Of a stretch of DNA of 64,000 nt, positions 8,786 to 16,989 are shown one piece after another (position 1 is the first letter of the stretch; the number at the start of each line of letters is the position of its first letter). Source of the DNA: an uncultured Bacteroidales bacterium (lineage in GTDB: Bacteria; Bacteroidota; Bacteroidia; Bacteroidales; UBA932); assembly GCA_900316955.1 (NCBI GenBank), contig ONEX01000008.1, positions 62,001-126,000 on the forward strand, in the 5' to 3' direction. The translations under genes and the position numbers were made by a program. The notes beneath the pieces are model-generated. The model ran no database searches and was not told where the DNA came from. It saw only the letters and a list, made by a program, of their open reading frames with translations.

Positions 8786-11680
8786 ATGATCAAGAAACTA
8801 ACCTTGGCGACCGCCGCACTTCTCCTGGCGCTGGGCCTTTCCGCCCAGACGTTCACGGGAGGCGTGCGCGGCACGGTCGTCAGCCGTACCGACCGGTCCC
8901 CGGTCCCCGGTGCGGTCCTCGTGCTGTACCAGGGTACGGCCGAAGTGGCCACGGTGACTTCCGGCGACGACGGCCGCTTCCTCATCGAGGACCTGGACAA
9001 CGGCATCTACGACCTGGTGATCCAGGCCCCGGACTACCTGGAAACGCGTGTCAACGTCACCGTCAACGACGGATATGTCAAGAACATGTTCAACCTCTCC
9101 CTGACCCGCGGCACGGTCGTCAGCGAGGTGGACGTGGACAACCTCGTGGAGTTTGACATGGACGACACCGGCTACGGTGACTCTCCGACGGTCCTGTTCG
9201 GCCAGAATGACGTGTTCAACAACATGGCGGGCTACAACTTCAGCTCCGTCCGCTACCGCGTGCGCGGTTACTCCTCCGAGTCGCAGGACGTGTACCTGGC
9301 CGGCGTCAAGATGAACGACGCCATCACCGGGTACTCCCCGTTCTCCCTGTGGAGCGGCCTCAACGAGGCCACCCGCACGAAGTACACCGTCAACGGCGCC
9401 GAAATCTCCGACTACGGCATCGGCGGCTACAACGGCCTGACGAACCTGCCTGTCAACGCCCTGTCCGTCCGCAAGGGATGGCGGGGGAGCGTGCTCACCA
9501 ACAGCCAGCTGTACCGGCTGCGCCTGATGATGACCTACGCCTCCGGCCCCCGGGACGACGGCTGGTCCTACGCGTTCAACGTGTCGGCCCGCCTGGGCGG
9601 CAACGACTGGGTGAAGGGCGTGTACTACCGTTCCTTCGCCTATTATGCCGCGGTCGAGAAGCAGTTCAACGACGCGCACAAGCTCGGCCTGGTCTTCATG
9701 GGCACGCCCGGGCAGCGTGGCGCCGCGAACGCGTCCACCCAGGAGGTCTATGACCTCATGGGCGACAATATGTACAACTCCAACTGGGGTTACCAGAACG
9801 GCAAGGTGCGCAACGCCCGCGTCCGCAAGACGCACGAGCCCATCGCCATCCTGAAGTACGACTTCACGCCCGGCCCCAAGTTCAACGCCGCCGCGACGGT
9901 CCTGTACCGCTTCGGCAAGAACGGCTACACCGCCCTCGACTGGTATGACGCCCAGGATCCGCGTCCGGACTATTACCGGAACCTCCCGAGCTACTTCTAT
10001 ATGGAGGACGACGACTACAACCGGATGAACGGGATGAAGGCGGCCTGGGCCGAGGAAGTCTGGCGGAACGACCTTCCGCAGTACGCCCACATCAACTGGG
10101 ACCGCCTGTACGCCGTGAACAAGCTGAATGTCGAGGACGGCGAGCGCCGCTCCAAGTACGCGCTGCAGGAACGCCGCGTGGACCAGCAGGACCTGAACTT
10201 CGCCCTCAACTTCAAGTGGCGTCCGTCCCGGATCTTCACCCTCACCGGCGGCGCCGATGCGAAGGTGAACCGGACCGAGTACTACCAGAAGATGGACGAC
10301 CTCCTCGGCGGCGAGTACTTCTACAACATGGACTCCTTCGCCGAGCGCGACTATGCGGCCTTCCCGTATATGACCCAGAACGACCTGGATTACTGGATGA
10401 AGAACGGTTCCGCGCAGAAGATCCGCGTCGGGGACAAGTACGGCTATGACTACTATGCCAACGTCCGCAAGTGGAACGGCTGGCTGTCCGGCAAGCTGAA
10501 TGTCGGCAACTTCGAGATGGCCGTCGGCGGCCGCGTGGGCCAGACCGCCTTCTGGCGGCAGGGCCTCAACCGCAAGGGCCTGTTCCCGGGCGTGGATGAC
10601 AACGGGAAGCCGATCTACATCGACGGCCGGGAAGTGACCACCTATGACGAGAACGGCGACCCGATCACGTCCTACGGCAAGTCCAAGGTGGCGCGGTTCC
10701 TGACCTACGCCGGCAAGGTGAACCTCAACTACGTCCTTCCCGGCGGCCACCGGTTCTATGCCAATGCGGGCTACTTCAACGACGCGCCCACCTTCAGCCA
10801 GTCGTTCATGTCCCCGCGTACGCGCAACCAGCTGGCTCCGGAGCTGACGACCGTCAAGACCCTCACCGGCGACATCAACTACCAGGTGTCCTCCAACGGC
10901 TACAACTTCCGGATCACGGGTTACTACACCGACATCATGGACCAGGCCAAGGTGATGAGCTTCTATGACGACGGCCAGAACTCCTTCACCAACTTCGCGC
11001 TGACCGGCATCGACGAGCGGCACGTGGGCATGGAGATGGGCTTCAAGATCCCGACCGACTTCCCGAACCTCGCCCTCCAGGGCGTGATCGGCTACGGCGA
11101 GTACTACTACACCTCCAACCCGAAGATGTACCAGACCATCGACAACAACGCCTCCATCGTGGAAGGCACCTACGGTGTCGTGGTCCCGTACTGGAAGAGC
11201 CATCCCGACACGGACGGCACGATCGTCCGCCACTATGTGGAATCCACCCCGCAGCTCGCCGTGAGCCTGGGCCTGGCGTGGAACTGGAACTACTGGTTCG
11301 TGGATGCCGACATCGACTACTTCGGCCATTCCTACCTGTCGATGAACCCGCTCTACCGCACGGACTACGCGACGGCCGGCCCGGACCGCGAGGTCACGCC
11401 GTTCGAGGTCGCGTACATGTGCGCGCAGGAAAAGTTCGACCCGCAGTGGCTCCTGAACCTGTCCGTGGGCAAGTCCTGGTACATCCAGCGGAAGTACCAG
11501 CTGGGCTTCTCCCTGAATGCGAAGAACCTGCTGAACAACACCTGGGTGAAGACCGGCGGTTACGAGCAGACCCGCATCGTGAAGAACTCCGTGTCGAAGG
11601 CGATGTTCTACCGCTTCGACTCCAAGTACTTCTACATGAGCGGTTTCAATTACATGTTGAACATCTATTTCCGATTCTAG
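8786..11680 (+). CDS. TonB-dependent receptor with N-terminal carboxypeptidase-regulatory-like domain
   Basis: A 964-residue outer-membrane receptor. The signal peptide ends LALGLSAQ. Residues about 25-110 are a carboxypeptidase-regulatory-like beta-sandwich (GVRGTVVSRTDRSPVPGAVL). A plug-type domain follows (FSSVRYRVRGYSSESQDVYLAG), then a large beta-barrel with aromatic-rich strands ending NYMLNIYFRF. It lacks the standard SusC GxxxVDG plug pattern, and no SusD partner is adjacent. A DUF5689 lipoprotein follows after 3 bp and may serve as its surface partner. It is the second TonB receptor of the operon. Import of the products of the two upstream nucleases is the simplest context-based role, though unproven. 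Confidence 0.85.
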   Translation: MIKKLTLATAALLLALGLSAQTFTGGVRGTVVSRTDRSPVPGAVLVLYQGTAEVATVTSGDDGRFLIEDLDNGIYDLVIQAPDYLETRVNVTVNDGYVKNMFNLSLTRGTVVSEVDVDNLVEFDMDDTGYGDSPTVLFGQNDVFNNMAGYNFSSVRYRVRGYSSESQDVYLAGVKMNDAITGYSPFSLWSGLNEATRTKYTVNGAEISDYGIGGYNGLTNLPVNALSVRKGWRGSVLTNSQLYRLRLMMTYASGPRDDGWSYAFNVSARLGGNDWVKGVYYRSFAYYAAVEKQFNDAHKLGLVFMGTPGQRGAANASTQEVYDLMGDNMYNSNWGYQNGKVRNARVRKTHEPIAILKYDFTPGPKFNAAATVLYRFGKNGYTALDWYDAQDPRPDYYRNLPSYFYMEDDDYNRMNGMKAAWAEEVWRNDLPQYAHINWDRLYAVNKLNVEDGERRSKYALQERRVDQQDLNFALNFKWRPSRIFTLTGGADAKVNRTEYYQKMDDLLGGEYFYNMDSFAERDYAAFPYMTQNDLDYWMKNGSAQKIRVGDKYGYDYYANVRKWNGWLSGKLNVGNFEMAVGGRVGQTAFWRQGLNRKGLFPGVDDNGKPIYIDGREVTTYDENGDPITSYGKSKVARFLTYAGKVNLNYVLPGGHRFYANAGYFNDAPTFSQSFMSPRTRNQLAPELTTVKTLTGDINYQVSSNGYNFRITGYYTDIMDQAKVMSFYDDGQNSFTNFALTGIDERHVGMEMGFKIPTDFPNLALQGVIGYGEYYYTSNPKMYQTIDNNASIVEGTYGVVVPYWKSHPDTDGTIVRHYVESTPQLAVSLGLAWNWNYWFVDADIDYFGHSYLSMNPLYRTDYATAGPDREVTPFEVAYMCAQEKFDPQWLLNLSVGKSWYIQRKYQLGFSLNAKNLLNNTWVKTGGYEQTRIVKNSVSKAMFYRFDSKYFYMSGFNYMLNIYFRF

Positions 11681-11683
11681 GCC

Positions 11684-12781
11684 ATGAGAAAGCGTATCCT
11701 GATTGTTGCTGCGGCAACCCTCGCCCTCGCTGCCTGCGAGGAGTGGCAGCCGGTGTTCACCGGCGAGTACGGCGACGTATACATGTATGAGGCCGCGGAT
11801 CTGAAAGTGACGTCCACCATCGCGGAACTCAAGGAACTGTATGCCAAGCACGGCGTCCTGAAGATCCAGGACGACGACATGGTCATCGCCGGCAAGGTCA
11901 TCTCCGACGACCATTCCGGCAATATCTACCGGGAACTGTACATCCAGGACGAGACCGGCGTGATCAGCGTCAAGATCGGCCTCTCCTCCCTGTACAGCGA
12001 CTTCAAGCTGGGCCAGACGGTCTATGTCAAGTGCAGTGGCCTGACCATCGGCCAGTACAACGGCATGCCCCAGCTGGGCATCGAGGATCCTACCGGCGAG
12101 TACGAGACTTCCTACCTGGACAACCGATACCTGATCGACGCCCACGTGGTCCGCGGCGCCTGGGGCGACCCCGTCCCCCCGCTCCGGGTTACGGAAGCCG
12201 AGCTCGCGGCGGCCCTCAAGGAGGGCTATACCAACCCGCTCTGGGGGCAGCTGGTGACGCTGGAGGACCTGCAGTACGGCGCCAAACCCGAGTACAACAC
12301 CGAGGCGTACAAGCGCATCTTCATCCTCCTCTACATCGACCCGTACAAGGACAAGAAGGCCTCCACCAACCGTGTCTTCTGCTCCACCGAGACCTTCGGC
12401 GTGACCACCTGGGCCATGTCCAAGAACAAGTTCCTGGAGTACCTGGATGCCGGCTGTTTCGACCGTTGCTCCAGCTCGGACAAGTCGATGGACGACATCT
12501 TCGACGAGATGACGGGCCTGACGGTGAAGCAGACCATCCGCGAGAACGCGACGGCCATCACCACCAGCCACTACTTCCACCTGCCGGACGGCCAGGCGGT
12601 CCAGATCCGCACCAGCGGCTACGCGAAGTTCGCGGACACGGAGATCGATCCGGCCATCCTCGGCGATCCCAAGGGGAAGGATGACGGCGCGCTCTGCTCC
12701 GCCACGGGCATCCTGACCGTGTACAACGGGGCGGCGCAGCTGGCCCTGGTCGATGAAAACAGCGTAAAGATCCAGAAGTAA
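11684..12781 (+). CDS. DUF5689-type OB-fold lipoprotein
   Basis: A 365-residue predicted lipoprotein (MRKRILIVAAATLALAAC). The N-terminal half carries the DUF5689 pattern: a TIAELKELY helix, then an OB-like strand set with AGKVISDDHSGNIYRELYIQDETG, LGQTVYVKCSGLTIG and a GMPQLGIED closing strand. The C-terminal half has a second beta-rich region with TSGYAKFADTEI and TGILTVYNG near the end. DUF5689 proteins commonly accompany TonB receptors and secreted hydrolases in Bacteroidota. Spacing is 3 bp from the receptor, and the stop overlaps the next start (TAATG), so it is translationally linked to both neighbours. Its ligand is unknown. Confidence 0.75.
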   Translation: MRKRILIVAAATLALAACEEWQPVFTGEYGDVYMYEAADLKVTSTIAELKELYAKHGVLKIQDDDMVIAGKVISDDHSGNIYRELYIQDETGVISVKIGLSSLYSDFKLGQTVYVKCSGLTIGQYNGMPQLGIEDPTGEYETSYLDNRYLIDAHVVRGAWGDPVPPLRVTEAELAAALKEGYTNPLWGQLVTLEDLQYGAKPEYNTEAYKRIFILLYIDPYKDKKASTNRVFCSTETFGVTTWAMSKNKFLEYLDAGCFDRCSSSDKSMDDIFDEMTGLTVKQTIRENATAITTSHYFHLPDGQAVQIRTSGYAKFADTEIDPAILGDPKGKDDGALCSATGILTVYNGAAQLALVDENSVKIQK

Positions 12782-14778
12782 TGACGAGAAAAATCCTGAC
12801 TATTGCAGCGATGGCATTGACGATGACCGCCTGCGGCCCGAAGGCCGGAAAGATTTTCAGTGAGGAGTGGAACACCCCGTATGGGACGGCTCCGTTCAGC
12901 AAGATCACGGAGGCGGACTACATGCCCGCCATCCTGGCCGGTATCGAGGCCCAGAAGGCCGAAATCCGTGCGATCGTCGAGAATCCGGACGCTCCCACGT
13001 TCGAGAACACGATTGCGGCCTACGAGCTTTCCGGCGACCTGCTGTCCAAGGTGACCGGCGTCTTCTTCAACCTCTCCGAATCGGACTCCACCCCCACGAT
13101 CCAGCAGATCGAGGAGGAGGTGACTCCGATCATCACGGAGGCCTCCGACGCCATCTTCATGGACAGCGGCCTTTTCGCCCGCGTGAAGGCCGTGTACGAG
13201 AACATGGACGGCCTGGACCGCGAGCAGCAGATGGTCGTGAAGAAGCTCTATGACCGCTTCATCCGCAACGGCGTCGGCCTGGACGCGGAGAAGAAGGCCC
13301 GCTTCGCGGAGATCAACAGCCGTCTCGCCGTCCTCAGCCAGAAGTTCGGACAGAACCTCCTGGCGGAGAACAACGCTTTCCGGGACGAAATCGGCGTGAC
13401 CGTGTCGGCCTATCCGACCTTCATGGCCACCTGCGAGGACCGCGCGCTCCGGGAGAAGGCCTTCAAGGCCTATTCCAGCCGCGGCAACCACGGTGACGAG
13501 CACGACAACAACGCCATCGTCCTGGAGATCATGAAGCTCCGGACGGAGAAGGCGAACCTGCTGGGTTACAAGACCTCCGCCGAATATCTCCTCGCCGACA
13601 AGATGGCCGGCAACCCGGAGACGGTGGACGCCTTCCTGCAGCCCATCATGGACGCGTCGATGCGCAAGGCCAAGGAAGAGATCGCCGACATGGAAGCGGT
13701 CGCCGGCCACAAGATCGAGCCCTGGGACTGGTTCTACTACGCGGAGAAGGTCCGCGCCCTGAAGTACGACCTGGACGAATCCGTCACCGGCCCGTACTTC
13801 ACGGCGGACAGTGTATCGAAAGGCGTTTTCGCCGCCGCGGAAAAGGTCTATGGCATCCACATCGAGCCCGCGCCCGAGGTGGAGGTCTACAATGATGTGA
13901 CGAAGGCTTACAAGCTCACGGACGCCGACGGTTCCCTCCTCGGCATCTTCTACCAGGACTGGTTCTCCCGCGACACCAAGCGGGGCGGCGCCTGGATGAA
14001 CAACTTCCGCGAGCAGTACGTCAAGGACGGCCAGGATGTCCGCCCGATCATCGTGAATGTCTGCAACTTCCCGCCCGCCACGGAGGACGCGCCGTCGATG
14101 CTTTCCATCGACAACGTCCAGACCGCCTTCCACGAGTTCGGCCACGCCCTGCACGGCTTCCTGACGAAGTGCCGGTACGAGGACGTGTCCGGTACCGCCG
14201 TGACCCGCGATTTCGTGGAGATGTTCTCCCAGTTCAACGAGAACTGGGCCTTCGTCCCCGAGATCCTGGCCGTGTATGCCAAGGACTACCGCACCGGCGA
14301 GCCCATCCCGGCGGAACTCGTGGAGAAGATCGGCAAGTCGCTGAAGTTCAACCAGGGCTTCACGACGGGCGAGCTCTGCGCCGCGTCCATCCTGGACATG
14401 AAGTGGCATGAGCTGACGGCCGAGCAGCTGGAGAAGTTCACCGACGCCCAGTCCATCCGCGACTTCGAGACGAAGGTCTGCGGCGAGATGGGCCTCATCG
14501 ACGAGATCATCCCGCGCTACCGGACGACCTACTTCAACCACATCTTCAACAGCGGCTACAGCGCCGGCTACTACAGCTACCTGTGGTCCGAGGTCCTGGA
14601 CGTGGACGCCTGGGAGAAGTTCGTCGCCGACGGTGTCTTCAACCCCGCCACGGCGAAGGCCTTCCGCCAGACCTTCCTCGAGAAGGGCGGTTCCGAAGAG
14701 CCGATGACCCTCTTCCGCCAGTTCCGCGGCGCCGATCCCGATCCGGCCGCCCTCCTCCGCGCCCGCGGCCTGGAGTAA
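12781..14778 (+). CDS. M3-family metallopeptidase (dipeptidyl carboxypeptidase/oligopeptidase-like) lipoprotein
   Basis: A 665-residue member of the thimet oligopeptidase family. The zinc site is H451-E-F-G-H455 (AFHEFGHALHGF), with Glu480 in VTRDFVEMFSQFNENW as third ligand, the Dcp-type arrangement. The start MTRKILTIAAMALTMTAC is a lipoprotein signal, so the enzyme is predicted to be membrane anchored, whereas E. coli Dcp and OpdA are soluble. Length and the C-terminal substrate segment (FNSGYSAGYYSYLWSEVLDVD) match full-length family members. It overlaps the preceding stop by one base and a strong hairpin follows, so it appears to be the last gene of the operon. It would cleave short oligopeptides, perhaps from protein attached to the scavenged material. 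Confidence 0.9.
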   Translation: MTRKILTIAAMALTMTACGPKAGKIFSEEWNTPYGTAPFSKITEADYMPAILAGIEAQKAEIRAIVENPDAPTFENTIAAYELSGDLLSKVTGVFFNLSESDSTPTIQQIEEEVTPIITEASDAIFMDSGLFARVKAVYENMDGLDREQQMVVKKLYDRFIRNGVGLDAEKKARFAEINSRLAVLSQKFGQNLLAENNAFRDEIGVTVSAYPTFMATCEDRALREKAFKAYSSRGNHGDEHDNNAIVLEIMKLRTEKANLLGYKTSAEYLLADKMAGNPETVDAFLQPIMDASMRKAKEEIADMEAVAGHKIEPWDWFYYAEKVRALKYDLDESVTGPYFTADSVSKGVFAAAEKVYGIHIEPAPEVEVYNDVTKAYKLTDADGSLLGIFYQDWFSRDTKRGGAWMNNFREQYVKDGQDVRPIIVNVCNFPPATEDAPSMLSIDNVQTAFHEFGHALHGFLTKCRYEDVSGTAVTRDFVEMFSQFNENWAFVPEILAVYAKDYRTGEPIPAELVEKIGKSLKFNQGFTTGELCAASILDMKWHELTAEQLEKFTDAQSIRDFETKVCGEMGLIDEIIPRYRTTYFNHIFNSGYSAGYYSYLWSEVLDVDAWEKFVADGVFNPATAKAFRQTFLEKGGSEEPMTLFRQFRGADPDPAALLRARGLE

Positions 14779-14806
14779 GTCGCTGACAGATTGTTCTTTA
14801 ACGATT

Positions 14807-14834
14807 GAGAGGTGCACCGGCCGGTGCACCTCTC
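14807..14834. terminator. Perfect 28-bp palindrome between convergent genes, probable bidirectional terminator
   Basis: Two 14-base arms (GAGAGGTGCACCGG and its exact complement) meet with no spacer, 28 bp after the M3 peptidase stop and 24 bp before the end of the convergent PMI gene. A short AT-rich stretch (GCTATTTAA) follows on the plus strand. Position and symmetry fit a terminator serving both operons. The T-tract is weak, and a protein-binding site is the alternative. Confidence 0.7.
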
Positions 14835-14858
14835 GCTATTTAATGTGTTGCCAGTCAG

Positions 14859-15875
14859 TTACTTGATGTAGCTCGTGATGACCTTCATGCCGCCCTCGGC
14901 GGGCTTGAAAGTGACGCCGGTGGAGGAGGCGGGGACGAGGACCGTCTCGCCCTGGCGGAGGTCGACGACGTGGCCCTTGGTGGGGCCGCGGCGGCCTTCG
15001 GCGTCATAGACGGGCTCGGCGTCCGTCAGAGAGCCGTGGCCGGAGAGGCACATCACCACGAGGAAGGAGTCGGTGTCCTCCAGGTTCTTCGTGACGGCCT
15101 GGTCCAGGTCGTAGATGCTGGTGGTGAAGTACTTGCAGGAAACGACTTCGTTCTCCGCGTCCTTGACGGGGGTGTAGGGGGTGCGGTACTCCGGATACAC
15201 CTTGTAGTCGATGGCATCCTTCGCGAGCTCCGTGTGGAGCTGGCGCGGCTTGCCGTCCAGGCCCAGCCGGCCGTAGTCGTAGATGCGGTAGGTGATGTCG
15301 GAAGTCTGCTGGATCTCGGCGATGAAGCAGCCGCCGCAGATGGCGTGGATGCGCCCGGCCGGGAGGAAGAACACGTCGCCGGGATGCACGTCGTGGCGGG
15401 CCAGCACCTCGGTGATGGTGCCGTCGGCCACGCGCTTCTCATACTCCTCGGGGGTGATTTCCTGCGTCATTCCGGCAAGCAGGTGCGCGCCCGGCTCCGC
15501 ATCGACCACATACCACATCTCGGTCTTCCCCTTGGAGCCGTTGTGCCGCACGGCGGCCAGCTCGTCGTTCGGATGGACCTGCACGGACAGGTCGGAGAGG
15601 GCGTCGATGAACTTGATCAGCAGCGGGAACTCGTCGCCGGTGTTGGCGTAGACATGCTCGCCCACGAGGCGGCCCTTGTACTCTTTCACGAGGTCCGCGA
15701 TGGTGCGGCCCTTGAGGGCGCCGTTCGCGACCACGGACTCGTTCCCTTTCACGCCGGACAGTTCCCAGCTTTCGCCGATATGCTCCTGTTCGGTCTCCAC
15801 GCCCTTGTACGGGGCAATCTTTTCGCCACCCCAGACGATGGTCTTGAAGATGGGCTCGAATTTCAGCGGATACAT
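14859..15875 (-). CDS. manA: Class I mannose-6-phosphate isomerase
   Basis: A 338-residue type I phosphomannose isomerase, cytoplasmic with no signal. It interconverts mannose 6-phosphate and fructose 6-phosphate. Visible signatures are the N-terminal FKTIVWGGEKI, LSVQVHPNDELA (metal-binding Gln and His), KTEMWYVV (Glu) and LPAGRIHAICGG (His), the four zinc ligands of the cupin family. Length suits the short bacterial form. It is the last gene of the minus-strand mannosidase operon, 3 bp after the ROK kinase, where it would pass kinase-made mannose 6-phosphate into glycolysis. Confidence 0.92.
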   Translation of the reverse strand: MYPLKFEPIFKTIVWGGEKIAPYKGVETEQEHIGESWELSGVKGNESVVANGALKGRTIADLVKEYKGRLVGEHVYANTGDEFPLLIKFIDALSDLSVQVHPNDELAAVRHNGSKGKTEMWYVVDAEPGAHLLAGMTQEITPEEYEKRVADGTITEVLARHDVHPGDVFFLPAGRIHAICGGCFIAEIQQTSDITYRIYDYGRLGLDGKPRQLHTELAKDAIDYKVYPEYRTPYTPVKDAENEVVSCKYFTTSIYDLDQAVTKNLEDTDSFLVVMCLSGHGSLTDAEPVYDAEGRRGPTKGHVVDLRQGETVLVPASSTGVTFKPAEGGMKVITSYIK

Positions 15876-15878
15876 AGG

Positions 15879-16988
15879 CTATTTAGCGTCTAATTGGGCC
15901 AGCGCGAAGTCATAGGCGCCGACGGAAATGGCCTTGGAGGCGCCGATCTTGGAGATCATCACGCCGATGCGCTTCTGCGGGTCGTAGGAGACGGTCTTGT
16001 CGGAGCCGTACACCTTGAGCTCGCGGGCGCTGCCCTTGGCGAAGGCCTCGAACTCGGCCTCGTCGTCCAGGTTATAAACCTTCATCTGCACCTTGGCGAG
16101 GGTGTCGCCGGACAGGGTGCGGACCGTGCCGCGGAGGGCGTCCAGCAGGGACGGCAGGAAATACTTCTTGGAAGCGGTGATGCCGCCGCCGATGACGATG
16201 AGGCCGTCCATCAGCTGGGCCGCGATGGCCATCGCGTTGCCCGCGACGGTGCCCATCTCGGCGAAGGCGGCCTGTGCGGCCTCTGGATTTCCGGGACGCG
16301 TGCCTTCGGCGATCTCGTAGATGTCCTTCGGGCTGAGGGAAGGATCGTTGATGCCGGAACGTTCGGCATAGACACGCTTGACGGCGCGGACGGCGACGCC
16401 GTCCTCCACGATGACGTCCTGGATGCGGCTGTGCGGGAGACAGTAGGTCTCCACGCAGGAGTTGTCGCCGCGGTTCAGCTTGCCGTTGATGACGCAGCCG
16501 ATGCCGAAGCCCGTGCCGAAGGTGTAGCCGATGAGGTTATGATAGCGCTTGGCGCTGCCGTAGTATTCCAGTTTCGCGTTGACCTGCGGCAGGACGCCGC
16601 CGAGGGCCTCGCCGAAGGCGTACAGGTCCCCGTCGTTGTTGATGAACACGGGCACGCCGAACTTCTCCTCGAGGAACGGTCCGAGGGCCACGCCGTCGCG
16701 GAAGGACGGGAAATTCGGCAGGTAACCGCCGATGATCCCGTTCGGATAGTCGGCCGGGCCGGGGAAGGCGAAGCTGATGGCGACGGGCTTTTCGCCGCCG
16801 AGGGAGTTCATCACGGACTCGAACCCGACGACCATCGTCTTCAGGCACAGGTCCAGGTCATTGGCATTGGCAGGCAGCGTGATCGGCTCGCCCACGTACT
16901 CTTCGCCCTTCATCGCGCCGAACACCATGTTGGTGCCGCCGGCGTCCAGGGTAAGGACGATCCTGGAATCGTTGGAGTAGTTTCCCAT
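15879..16988 (-). CDS. ROK-family sugar kinase (probable manno/fructokinase)
   Basis: A 369-residue actin-like sugar kinase. The ATP-phosphate motif LTLDAGGTNMVFGAM is at the N-terminus, with PGPADYPNGIIGGYLPNF, VFINNDGDLYAFGEA (catalytic Asp in NND) and GYTFGTGFGIGCVINGKL following. The usual ROK zinc motif CxCGxxGCxE is absent; the corresponding stretch reads RGDNSCVETYCLPH, so this is a divergent subgroup. The start at 16988 was chosen because it lies one base beyond the preceding gene's stop; a start 24 bases upstream would overlap that gene. Between a GH92 mannosidase and PMI genes, it most likely phosphorylates free mannose, with fructose or glucose as alternatives. Confidence 0.8.
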   Translation of the reverse strand: MGNYSNDSRIVLTLDAGGTNMVFGAMKGEEYVGEPITLPANANDLDLCLKTMVVGFESVMNSLGGEKPVAISFAFPGPADYPNGIIGGYLPNFPSFRDGVALGPFLEEKFGVPVFINNDGDLYAFGEALGGVLPQVNAKLEYYGSAKRYHNLIGYTFGTGFGIGCVINGKLNRGDNSCVETYCLPHSRIQDVIVEDGVAVRAVKRVYAERSGINDPSLSPKDIYEIAEGTRPGNPEAAQAAFAEMGTVAGNAMAIAAQLMDGLIVIGGGITASKKYFLPSLLDALRGTVRTLSGDTLAKVQMKVYNLDDEAEFEAFAKGSARELKVYGSDKTVSYDPQKRIGVMISKIGASKAISVGAYDFALAQLDAK

Positions 16989-16989
16989 A

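Noticed and set aside
8798-12580. A 1260-codon minus-strand open frame
   Set aside because: Antisense to the TonB receptor and DUF5689 genes, with low-complexity Val/His/Arg/Gly composition typical of a shadow frame.
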